Part shown: one piece after another, positions 14,833 through 21,744 of the stretch | Position numbering within the stretch: position 1 is the stretch's first letter | Layout of the letters: every line of letters starts with the position of its first letter | Assembly: GCA_025937955.1 (NCBI GenBank) | Contig: JAICQI010000002.1 | Span: forward strand, 1 to 27,993 | Direction: 5' to 3' | DNA from: Pyrinomonadaceae bacterium | GTDB taxonomy: Bacteria > Acidobacteriota > Blastocatellia > Pyrinomonadales > Pyrinomonadaceae | Length of the DNA stretch: 27,993 nucleotides | Translations under genes and position numbers: made by a program | The notes under the pieces: model-generated | What the model saw: only the letters and a program-made list of their open reading frames with translations | Database searches by the model: none | Told to the model about the DNA's origin: nothing

Positions 14833-17247
14833 AGATGCAACCAACTCCACAAACCGCGGGTCCTCTCGCAGCGAAGCCCAATTCGGATCGTTCTCAAAGC
14901 ACGGTCGATTCGCATTGCCGAGCGAGATCGAACGCTCGAGCCACTCAAACGCATCGCCGTGCAAACCTTCGAGCGCATAAACCGATCCGATCGAATAGCT
15001 GATGTCCGCATCGACCTCGCCGTTGCGCTTTACGGCCGGAGTGAGTTGCGCGAGCGCTTCATCGTGCTTGCCCTGCGCACTGAGGAACATGGCCATGAAC
15101 GGACGTATGCCGTGCATGTTTGGATGCTTGTCGACGACATCTTTCATCAACTCCGCCGCCGCATCCGTTTGCCCGGTGTAATACAATCCGAGCGCGCGAA
15201 AAGTTCGCACGAGGGCATTGTCCTGATCGCCGGCGGCGTCAAGCTGCCGGAACGTTTCGTCAAACTGGCCCATGTACATGTAAACCAGGGCCCGGCTGTA
15301 GCTCGCCACTACATGCGCCGCCGGATCCAGGCGCACAAGTCGCTCGTAACTGCGCAGCGCCCGGCCATACTCACCGTCGAGCCGGTGCAACAGCGCCTTC
15401 ACAAAGTGGACCACCGGCTCGTTTGGCGCTTCACGCCGTGCGCGGCTTACTTCATCGCGCGCCTTCTGCTTTTGCCCGCGCCACAAGTAGACAAACACCA
15501 TCAACATGCGCGCTTCGAAGAGGTTGGGATCGATTGACAGCGCCTTCGTAAAAGCCTTTTCGGCACGTTCGTAGTCTTCCGCTCCGCCAAATCCCTTGAT
15601 GACACGATTGACGTAACACGCGCCGAGGCCGTCGTGGGCCAACGCGAAGTTTGGATCGAGTTGGATGGCGCGCTCGAAGTGTGCTATCGCTCCATCGCAA
15701 TCGTCTTCAGACAACGTGCGAAAGATGAAACGGGCGAACAGATCGCGACCGCGCAGGTACTGTTCGTAAGCGGCGGGATTCTGCGTGGATGCTTTGCCTA
15801 TGCCAACTTGTTCCGCAGGACTCAGCTCAACGCGCAAACCTTCGACGATTCGTTGTGAGATCGTGTCCTGAAGCACAATGATGTCTGACGCTGCAGTGTC
15901 GATGCGATCGCTCCACAACAACTCACCGGAACCAACGTCGATCAACTGGGCAGTCACGCGAAAACGTTCACCGGAGTGAATGAAACCAGCAGTCAGGACG
16001 GCGCTGACACCCAACTCCTGGCCAATCTCGCGCGGGTCTCTCTGTTGGCCCTGATATCTGGCGATCACGGACGAAGGCCGAACCACCAACGATCGCACGC
16101 GCGCCAGCTCGGTAATCACCGCATCTGCCAGAGAGAACTCATAGAAACTCGATGCCGGATCATTGCTCAAATTCCGAAAACATAAGATCGCGAGACTCTT
16201 CTTCTCCTGGTCCGTAACAGTCGTGAACGGTGTTTCGTGGATGCCGTGCTTCGAAGACGTCGTGAGGTTTGGCGCGGAGGTCGGCGATTCTGTTCGTGTG
16301 ATCGACTTAAACCAGCGCACCGCGCGCGATACCGGATTGGCGCCGTGCAGATGGCGCGGTGGTTCAGGGGTGACGCCCTGGTAACCCGCGCCGGCCGAGT
16401 CAACTTCCTGTAGCACTTGCCGCAGCTCGTTGCGAAAGTCTTCCATGTTCTGGAAACGATCTTTCGGCTCTTTTGCGAGTGCTTTATCGATGATTTGATT
16501 TAATCGCGGCGGAACTGGACTCGAGCGCAACTCGGAAATCGGGCGCGGCGCATCGTGCAGCACTGCATGTCGCACGTCGATGGTCGTCTTGCCGCGAAAC
16601 GGCCAGGTGCCGGTGAGCATTTCGTAGAGCAACACTCCGAGTGAAAAGATGTCCGCGCGTTTGTCCACGCGATCGCCACGCGCCTGTTCCGGCGCCGCGT
16701 AAGTCGCCGTGCCGTACGGAACACCAACCTCGGTGAGCTCGGTGCGATGAATCCCTGAGGTTGCGGCTTCGGTGTCGTCCAGCAGCTTGGCGAGGCCGAA
16801 GTCGAGCACTTTCACCTGGCCCGAAGCGGAGACCATCACGTTGCCTGACTTGATGTCGCGGTGGATGATGCCGCGGCCATGCGCGGCTGCGAGCGCGTCG
16901 GCGACCTGCAAGCCGATCAGCAACGTCGTTTTCAATTCCAGCGGACGGCCGGCGACGAGCTGACGCACATTCTTGCCTTCAACGAACTGCATCGCGATGA
17001 AGTGAACGCCATCCACTTCATCGAGATCGAAGATGGTGCAGATGTTTGGATGGTCCAATGACGAGGCGAGACGCGCCTCTCGTTCAAATCGTTTGAGGTT
17101 CGCTTCTTTGACGCTGAGCTCGGGCGGGATGACCTTGATCACAACCGGGCGGCCAAGCTTCGTGTCGATGGCTTTGTAAACTGCGCCCTGCCCGCCGACA
17201 CCGAGCTTGTCTGTGATGCGGTAGTTGCGAAGTGTCTTGCCTAACAT
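14818..17247 (-). CDS. Ser/Thr protein kinase with TolB-like domain and TPR repeats
   Basis: An 809-residue Hanks-type kinase. The kinase domain spans about 9-280: glycine loop LGVGGQGAVY, K38 in VVIKVI, E57 in FEREARL, catalytic HRDIKSGN (D131), DFG (D149) and APEQARGDRVDKRADIFSLG. A linker follows, then a TolB-N/FlgO-like region at about 350-470 (KSLAILCFRNLSNDP, LWSDRIDTAASDIIVLQD), and TPR repeats to the end (for example AIAHFERAIQLDPNFALAHD). No transmembrane helix is seen, so it is probably cytosolic. This architecture is common in Acidobacteriota. The ATG overlaps the heptose-kinase stop by one base, and PBP4 follows, placing it within an envelope operon. The final I-S-H-R-stop is encoded by a dispersed repeat. 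Confidence 0.93.
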   Translation of the reverse strand: MLGKTLRNYRITDKLGVGGQGAVYKAIDTKLGRPVVIKVIPPELSVKEANLKRFEREARLASSLDHPNICTIFDLDEVDGVHFIAMQFVEGKNVRQLVAGRPLELKTTLLIGLQVADALAAAHGRGIIHRDIKSGNVMVSASGQVKVLDFGLAKLLDDTEAATSGIHRTELTEVGVPYGTATYAAPEQARGDRVDKRADIFSLGVLLYEMLTGTWPFRGKTTIDVRHAVLHDAPRPISELRSSPVPPRLNQIIDKALAKEPKDRFQNMEDFRNELRQVLQEVDSAGAGYQGVTPEPPRHLHGANPVSRAVRWFKSITRTESPTSAPNLTTSSKHGIHETPFTTVTDQEKKSLAILCFRNLSNDPASSFYEFSLADAVITELARVRSLVVRPSSVIARYQGQQRDPREIGQELGVSAVLTAGFIHSGERFRVTAQLIDVGSGELLWSDRIDTAASDIIVLQDTISQRIVEGLRVELSPAEQVGIGKASTQNPAAYEQYLRGRDLFARFIFRTLSEDDCDGAIAHFERAIQLDPNFALAHDGLGACYVNRVIKGFGGAEDYERAEKAFTKALSIDPNLFEARMLMVFVYLWRGQKQKARDEVSRARREAPNEPVVHFVKALLHRLDGEYGRALRSYERLVRLDPAAHVVASYSRALVYMYMGQFDETFRQLDAAGDQDNALVRTFRALGLYYTGQTDAAAELMKDVVDKHPNMHGIRPFMAMFLSAQGKHDEALAQLTPAVKRNGEVDADISYSIGSVYALEGLHGDAFEWLERSISLGNANRPCFENDPNWASLREDPRFVELVASISHR

Positions 17248-18227
17248 TACTCAAACGTACCGATCAACTCATCCGCGGTAGCTGTAGCAGTACCGACTTT
17301 TCCGACCACGATCCCGGCAGCATGGTTTGCGAGCGCAGCGGCTTCAAGCATCGTCGCTCCCGTGGCGAGTGCGCTTGCCAGAGTTGCGATGACGGTGTCG
17401 CCCGCGCCTGTTACATCATAGACCTCACGTGCTGCTGTTTCGACGTAAACAGGTTCGCCATCGCCTTCCAGCAACATCATTCCACGATCGCCCCGTGTTA
17501 TTAACACTGCGTCACAGCTGAGTTTCTCCCGAATTACTTTTGCGGCGTGATGCGAGCCATCGTCCGAAGTGTCTTCAGAACCACTCATCCGCAGTGCTTC
17601 GAAATGATTCGGAGTCACGAGCGTTGCCGGGCGATACTCGTTGAAGTTTCGCAGTTTGGGATCGATCAAAACCGGAACGCGCTCGTAAGCGACGGGCAAT
17701 ATCTCGCGGAGTATTCGCGGTGTTACCACGCCCTTATCGTAGTCTGAAACAACGAACGCATCTGCCTGCTTGAGCGCCTCCTGCAAACAGGAAACAATCT
17801 TCTCTTCAACTTTCGCGGTCACGGGGATGCGCGATTCGCGATCCGCCCGCACTACTAACTGACTGTGCGCAATGATGCGTGTCTTCGTAGTTGAAGGTCG
17901 CGATTCGTCAACTATTAGACACCGCTCGTGAGTTCCCAGCTCACGCAAACCGGCTTGCAAACGCTCACCCGCGGCGTCGTCGCCCACGACGCCCACGACC
18001 GAGCCACGCGCGCCGAGTGCAACCAGGTTCGCAAGCACATTCGCAGCGCCGCCGAGGTGCATCGACTCGCGCCGCACATCGACAACGGGCACGGGCGCCT
18101 CGGGAGAGATGCGCGTCACGTCGCCCCAAACAAACTCATCGAGCATCACGTCGCCCAACACGAGCACGTAACGGCCACGAAGATTTCGCAGGATCTCGGA
18201 AGCGCGCGTTTTAGTTAACTGAGACAT
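17247..18227 (-). CDS. rfaE1: D-glycero-beta-D-manno-heptose-7-phosphate kinase (PfkB family)
   Basis: A 326-residue PfkB/ribokinase-fold enzyme matching the kinase half of RfaE/HldE. Motifs: VLVLGDVMLDEFVWGDVTRI, SPEAPVPVV, LGGAANVLANLVALGA, VVSDYDKGVVTP, VTPNHFEA, and the anion hole with catalytic base D277 in DVTGAGDTVIA. It phosphorylates heptose-7-phosphate at C1 for ADP-heptose synthesis. No cytidylyltransferase-like second domain is fused; that partner (RfaE2) must lie elsewhere. The start at ATG 18227 removes a 20-residue extension lacking similarity. It overlaps the GT9 stop (TGATG) and the kinase start (TAATG) by one base each, so all three are cotranslated. Together with GT9 it indicates heptose-containing LPS core or another heptosylated surface glycan. 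Confidence 0.9.
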   Translation of the reverse strand: MSQLTKTRASEILRNLRGRYVLVLGDVMLDEFVWGDVTRISPEAPVPVVDVRRESMHLGGAANVLANLVALGARGSVVGVVGDDAAGERLQAGLRELGTHERCLIVDESRPSTTKTRIIAHSQLVVRADRESRIPVTAKVEEKIVSCLQEALKQADAFVVSDYDKGVVTPRILREILPVAYERVPVLIDPKLRNFNEYRPATLVTPNHFEALRMSGSEDTSDDGSHHAAKVIREKLSCDAVLITRGDRGMMLLEGDGEPVYVETAAREVYDVTGAGDTVIATLASALATGATMLEAAALANHAAGIVVGKVGTATATADELIGTFE

Positions 18228-19366
18228 CAGGACAACACTCGATCGATCGCGGCGGTGACTCGCGTCACCGGCACGCGCAGGATACATTCGGGTTGATCAA
18301 ACTTCTCGCAAAAATAGCCATGGCAAGGTTGGCAGGCCATCTGTTCGAAGACGACTTCCGCCGGCGCGGAGTTCCATGGCCGCCAGTGCGCAATGTTCGA
18401 AGAGCCAAAAACGACCACGCACCGTGTTCCGGCAGCTGCTGCGATGTGCGCGATGCCACTGTCGTTGCCGACAAAGAGTTGCGACCTTGCAGCCAGCGCC
18501 GTCACTTCCGGCAGCGACAGATCAAACGTCTCAATATGTACTGACGATTGGTCGATTAGATTTTCCAGCACCGCGCTTTCGTGAGTCGCTGCAACTGCAA
18601 CTGGAGCGAAACCACGCTCAGCCACGTACTCAACTACACGTGCAAAGTTTTCCGTGGCCCATTGTTTGGTGGCAAACGCTGCCGCTGGATGAATAAGCGC
18701 GATCTTTCGATCTGTTAGACCCACGGCAGCAAGGCGTTGGTTGATGGCTTCAGCGGCTCCGGGCGACACGCCCAAATGTGTGCGAGGTCGATCTGTGACG
18801 GGAACGCCGGTCCAACCGAGTAGCGCCAGTTGCTGCTCGACTGAGTGGGTCTTCTGTTGTCCCCAGAGCAACAAAGGCGACGGCGCGAGGTGGTTATGAA
18901 GTTGCGCGTATTGATACGTCTTGAAACCGACGCGATGGCGTGCACCTGTAGCTCGCGTTAGAAAGGTCGCGGTCGTGCCGCCGTGAAGGTTGTAAACCAC
19001 GTCGTACTTCGCTGCACGGAGATCACGCGCCGCACCCGCTTTCGCTATCAGTCCGCCACGTGACAGTGCAAGCACATTGTCAATATGTGGATGAGGATCG
19101 AGAAGCGGTGCGACCCAGTCTTCCAGCAATATGTCGACCTCGACCTTTGGCAGAAAGCGCTTCAACGCAAAGGCTGCAGGGGTGGCCAAAACCGTGTCGC
19201 CGATCGAGCGCAGCCGGACCAGCAACACTTTGCGCACCTCGCCCCAGTCCCAGCGCGGCGGCGCCAGCGGCTGCGCGGCGTCTTGACCCTGCAATCCATA
19301 CATTGCTTGTGTTTCGATGTCGCGTAACTGTGGAGAAAGCTCGACGATGTCGCGCAAGCTGTTCAT
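18227..19366 (-). CDS. Glycosyltransferase family 9 (heptosyltransferase-like)
   Basis: A 379-residue GT-B protein of the ADP-heptose:LPS heptosyltransferase family. Typical segments are VRKVLLVRLRSIGDTVLATP, VVYNLHGGTTATFLTRATGA, HRVGFKTYQYAQLHNH, IALIHPAAAFATKQWATENF, and the C-terminal donor site FVGNDSGIAHIAAAAGTRCV with VFGSSN and WRPW. Cys-rich ACQPCHGYFCEKFDQPECI near the C-terminus is usual in this family. It likely transfers heptose to the LPS inner core at the cytoplasmic face of the inner membrane. The next gene makes the heptose donor. A 20-residue N-terminal extension precedes the fold; the ATG at 19303 is an alternative start. Four bases separate it from the Trm112-like gene. 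Confidence 0.9.
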   Translation of the reverse strand: MNSLRDIVELSPQLRDIETQAMYGLQGQDAAQPLAPPRWDWGEVRKVLLVRLRSIGDTVLATPAAFALKRFLPKVEVDILLEDWVAPLLDPHPHIDNVLALSRGGLIAKAGAARDLRAAKYDVVYNLHGGTTATFLTRATGARHRVGFKTYQYAQLHNHLAPSPLLLWGQQKTHSVEQQLALLGWTGVPVTDRPRTHLGVSPGAAEAINQRLAAVGLTDRKIALIHPAAAFATKQWATENFARVVEYVAERGFAPVAVAATHESAVLENLIDQSSVHIETFDLSLPEVTALAARSQLFVGNDSGIAHIAAAAGTRCVVVFGSSNIAHWRPWNSAPAEVVFEQMACQPCHGYFCEKFDQPECILRVPVTRVTAAIDRVLS

Positions 19367-19370
19367 CGAA

Positions 19371-19541
19371 TCACTCTTCGATCGTGGCCTCGTCGATGAG
19401 CATTACCGGGATATCGTCGCGGATAGGATAAACACGCTTGCACTCGACGCACTTCAGCGCATTGCCATCGGGCTTGAGCTCGACCTTCGCCTTGCAAGCC
19501 GGACACGCGAGTATCTCTAAGAGTTCCTGACTAACTGCCAT
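19371..19541 (-). CDS. Trm112-family zinc-ribbon protein
   Basis: A 56-residue protein with the Trm112 pattern: ELLEILACPACKAKVELKPD, then LKCVECKRVYPIRDDIPVML. Two CxxC pairs should bind one zinc. Bacterial members (YcaR-like) are small proteins often found in LPS or tetraacyldisaccharide-kinase operons, sometimes acting as methyltransferase partners; a specific role is not known. ATG 19541 is chosen over 19562, as AAAGG lies seven bases upstream. It is the first gene of the minus-strand run that continues through GT9, heptose kinase, Ser/Thr kinase, PBP4 and the dapF-like gene. The region upstream is a divergent promoter space with an ATAGGTC element. Confidence 0.88.
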   Translation of the reverse strand: MAVSQELLEILACPACKAKVELKPDGNALKCVECKRVYPIRDDIPVMLIDEATIEE

Positions 19542-19598
19542 GGGCTGACCTTTCCTAGGCATGCTGCGGGATGTGGAAAGCTTATCACAAAGAGCAAG

Positions 19599-19637
19599 AT
19601 AGGTCGTATATGACCTATAGGTGTTATATGACCTATA
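19599..19637. promoter_or_regulatory. ATAGGTC operator-like element, copy 2
   Basis: An inverted pair ATAGGTC (19599-19605) and GACCTAT (19612-19618) is followed by a direct repeat: TATATGACCTATA occurs at 19607-19619 and again at 19625-19637, 18 bases apart. It fills the space between divergent genes starting at 19541 (-) and 19647 (+), ending nine bases before the latter. The geometry suits a dimeric repressor or activator bound to two sites. The related sequence at 3537-3553 also lies between divergent genes. Confidence 0.5.
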
Positions 19638-19646
19638 CTTTCAACG

Positions 19647-20408
19647 ATGTCGCTGGAATTCGCACTGCAATACGCTTGCCCCCTCCGCGCCAACTACGCT
19701 GAGCGCCACTTGCGCGAGTGGGGTCGCCTGAGCAGCCTGCACGCAAAGCTCACCACTGGCGACGCCAGCGCGCCCTCAATCGACAAACTTCTGTGGGTTG
19801 AAAACGCCAGCGCCGAAATCGAGCGCATGCAGGAGGCGACGACTGTCTGTGCCCAGTGTCCCGCGTGTCTGCCGCTCGATACGGCCGGCGACGGGGAGTC
19901 GGTAGGTTGTTTAGGTCGGATCAATTATCCGGTTGAGGCACAGTTTGAAAAGTTTCTCGCCGACCGCGTGCAGCTCGCGCTCGACACGCTTGACCAGGAA
20001 GACCAGCCGCGATTGCTGCGCATCCTGATCGACCCGGAGTCGCCTTTCGACGGGGAAGCGACGAAGGAGTTGCGGCGCGTGGTTACCGAAGATGGGTTGC
20101 GGTTTTTTGAGTTGCGCGTGCCGATCGTTCTCACGCGCGAAGCCGCGCGCCTGACGACGGACAACATCTTCGATCTGCTCGCGGGCTTTCGTTCTGAGGA
20201 CAGTGAAACGACGACGTACACGCGCGAGCTTCCTTACGAGGCTGCCGCCGACTATTACGACTTTCTCGATCTCATCCTGCGCAACGAGCTGAGCCAGTCG
20301 GAAGTTGCGCGCCTGACTTCGCGTAGTCGAAACTACAACCAGTTTCTACGCCTTCTCACCGCGATCGAAAAAGCGGAAGCGCTGAACACTCGTGTGTTGA
20401 TCGACTAG
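19647..20408 (+). CDS. Protein of unknown function with N-terminal cysteine cluster
   Basis: The 253-residue protein is not recognised. It starts MSLEFALQYACPLR and has cysteines at 11, 68, 71, 74 and 88, the middle three as CAQCPAC. Four or five cysteines in this spacing could bind a metal or Fe-S cluster. The rest is acidic and helical, with FDLLAGFRSEDSE and a C-terminal block of about 55 residues (YEAAADYYDFLDLILRNELS, then VARLTSRSRNYNQFLRLL). There is no signal peptide or membrane segment, so it is probably cytosolic. It is single on the plus strand, divergent from the envelope operon and separated by three bases from the convergent DUF4388 gene. An ATAGGTC element lies immediately before its start. 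Confidence 0.72.
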   Translation: MSLEFALQYACPLRANYAERHLREWGRLSSLHAKLTTGDASAPSIDKLLWVENASAEIERMQEATTVCAQCPACLPLDTAGDGESVGCLGRINYPVEAQFEKFLADRVQLALDTLDQEDQPRLLRILIDPESPFDGEATKELRRVVTEDGLRFFELRVPIVLTREAARLTTDNIFDLLAGFRSEDSETTTYTRELPYEAAADYYDFLDLILRNELSQSEVARLTSRSRNYNQFLRLLTAIEKAEALNTRVLID

Positions 20409-20411
20409 CGT

Positions 20412-21125
20412 TTACTGCTTCTTCTCGTCTAACAGACGCAAGGTGTCGAGGATGAGGTTGGTGTTGCTGAGCGCCTGAATACGCACTGGATACTGTTCCG
20501 AGCTTTTCTGAAATTCGAACGTGCCGTTCGTAATCTCCACTACTCGCTGAAACCCCATTTCTCCGACTTGACCGTCGCAAACAGCGTCGACGATACGACC
20601 CTCGTTGAATTTCACCGTGCCTTCGTATTTTGGACCGTTGAGAGTCAGTACGCCGTTCAAACGCGCGTTTTCGATCACTTGCATTGCGTCGAAGACGCTG
20701 ATTGCGCTGAGATCCCCGGCCAAAGTGAAGTGCTTGCGTTCAAACTGGGCTTCGGGTGCGGGTGTAGGTTTCAGGTCCGGCCGCCGGGCGCGACGAATCG
20801 CCTCGAGACCACCGGCGATATTTATTCGCTCGTCAAATTGCTTCGCTTCGATCAGGCGGTCGTGAGCCGTCTCAAAATCTTCGCGTTCGATATAAAGACT
20901 GGCCAGGGCAAGGCACTGGCGGGCAGCCTCTTCGACCTGCTTGTGGGCGGCGCAAATCTCGCACAAACGCTCGCGCAATTTGATCGAGCGGCTGTTGACT
21001 TCAAGCGCCGTTCGCAATCTTTTTATGGCACGGTCCGGCGCCTGGTACTTCATGAAGAGCTCGGCATCGAGCAAAGCGGCTTCAATATCACTGACGTGCT
21101 CAGTTTGTGAGTCCGAGATCGGCAT
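20412..21125 (-). CDS. TPR/DUF4388 (PATAN-type) protein
   Basis: A 237-residue cytosolic protein. The N-terminal half has TPR-like helices (ALLDAELFMKYQAPDRAIKR, LRERLCEICAAHKQVEEAAR and a third unit). The C-terminal part from about 130 matches the DUF4388 pattern: LAGDLSAISVFDAMQVIENA, then LNGVLTLNGP, TVKFNEGRIVDAVCDGQVGE and GTFEFQKSSE. DUF4388 proteins are found in Deltaproteobacteria, Cyanobacteria and Acidobacteriota, often with response-regulator domains, and are thought to act in signalling or surface motility; the molecular role is unclear. No receiver domain is present here. It converges with the cysteine-cluster gene. Roughly 200 bases of promoter space lie upstream, with an imperfect hairpin (CGATTG/CAATCG at 21197-21230) and TTTTCCGGAAAA near 21170. 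Confidence 0.82.
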   Translation of the reverse strand: MPISDSQTEHVSDIEAALLDAELFMKYQAPDRAIKRLRTALEVNSRSIKLRERLCEICAAHKQVEEAARQCLALASLYIEREDFETAHDRLIEAKQFDERINIAGGLEAIRRARRPDLKPTPAPEAQFERKHFTLAGDLSAISVFDAMQVIENARLNGVLTLNGPKYEGTVKFNEGRIVDAVCDGQVGEMGFQRVVEITNGTFEFQKSSEQYPVRIQALSNTNLILDTLRLLDEKKQ

Positions 21126-21318
21126 ACCAATTGGGAGTTTACCACACCAAAATGGTCTCTTTTTTCCGGAAAATTCGCGTTACAGGTGGGAAGATACGAT
21201 TGGCATGCAACCTGCGGGGCAACGCAATCGTAGGAAGAACATCAGAGAAATTGGAAGGTGCAGACAATGAACCGGTGGATGAAAAGACGAATTGAGCGTT
21301 CTCGGGCCCGCTGCCGGG

Positions 21319-21340
21319 GCCACAGATAAACACAGATTTA
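21319..21340. repeat. ATCYGTG repeat (family C), downstream end of GxxExxY unit
   Basis: GCCACAGATAAACACAGATT plus TA lies in the orientation opposite to the copy at 21708-21744. It contains the TAA stop codon of the GxxExxY gene (21338-21340). With the other copy it forms inverted repeats around that gene. Confidence 0.75.
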
Positions 21341-21733
21341 TTTACGGATCTTTCTGAGGTTGTCTAAGATCACTCTCTTGAACTCAGGCTTCTCGCCGAA
21401 ATTCAGTAGTAACCCTACCTCAACGTCCGTGGCTCTCAAATAATTCAAAAGTTGCGCTCGGTGGGACGAATCCAGCGTGCGAACAGCTTTTAATTCGAGC
21501 AGTACGCAATTTTCTACCAGTATGTCTGCCTCAAATTGACCCACCTGCGTTCCGCGGAACCACACTGGGATCCTTATACGACTACAGACATTCAGTCCCA
21601 CCGTTTCGAGCGCAACTACCAGCGATCGATGATAAACAGACTCCAAGAACCCGTGCCCCAACTCGTTATAAACTTCATAGAACACTCGCAGGATCTTATC
21701 CGTCACTAATCCGTGCTTTAAATCCGTGTTCAT
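21338..21733 (-). CDS. GxxExxY protein (PDDEXK_3 nuclease-like fold)
   Basis: The 131-residue protein belongs to the GxxExxY family: the signature is G28-F-L-E31-S-V-Y34 in YNELGHGFLESVYHRSL. The second half has a PD-(D/E)xK-type pattern, with D70 in QFEADILV and E80-L-K82 in LLELKAV, so the nuclease-fold metal site looks intact. No activity has been established for the family as far as I know. The start ATG overlaps the TonB-receptor stop (ATGA) and lies inside a family C repeat, so the first residues M-N-T-D come from repeat sequence; the stop codon lies in an inverted copy at the other end. This suggests the gene travels with the repeat. Members are often present in multiple copies in Acidobacteriota, Verrucomicrobiota and Planctomycetes. 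Confidence 0.92.
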   Translation of the reverse strand: MNTDLKHGLVTDKILRVFYEVYNELGHGFLESVYHRSLVVALETVGLNVCSRIRIPVWFRGTQVGQFEADILVENCVLLELKAVRTLDSSHRAQLLNYLRATDVEVGLLLNFGEKPEFKRVILDNLRKIRK

Positions 21734-21744
21734 CCGTGGCTAAT
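21708..21744. repeat. ATCYGTG repeat (family C), upstream end of GxxExxY unit
   Basis: TAATCCGTGCTTTAAATCCG continues to GTTCATCCGTGGCTAAT, with three ATCCGTG units in a row. On the minus strand it supplies the TonB-receptor C-terminus I-S-H-G, its TGA stop and the GxxExxY start codon. It is inverted relative to 21319-21340. Confidence 0.8.

Noticed and set aside
14805..15011. N-terminal extension of the PBP4 gene
   Set aside because: It overlaps the kinase gene end and the repeat; a proper signal peptide begins at 14804.
14824..15537. 237-codon plus-strand open frame
   Set aside because: It is opposite the TPR part of the Ser/Thr kinase, with no signal of its own.
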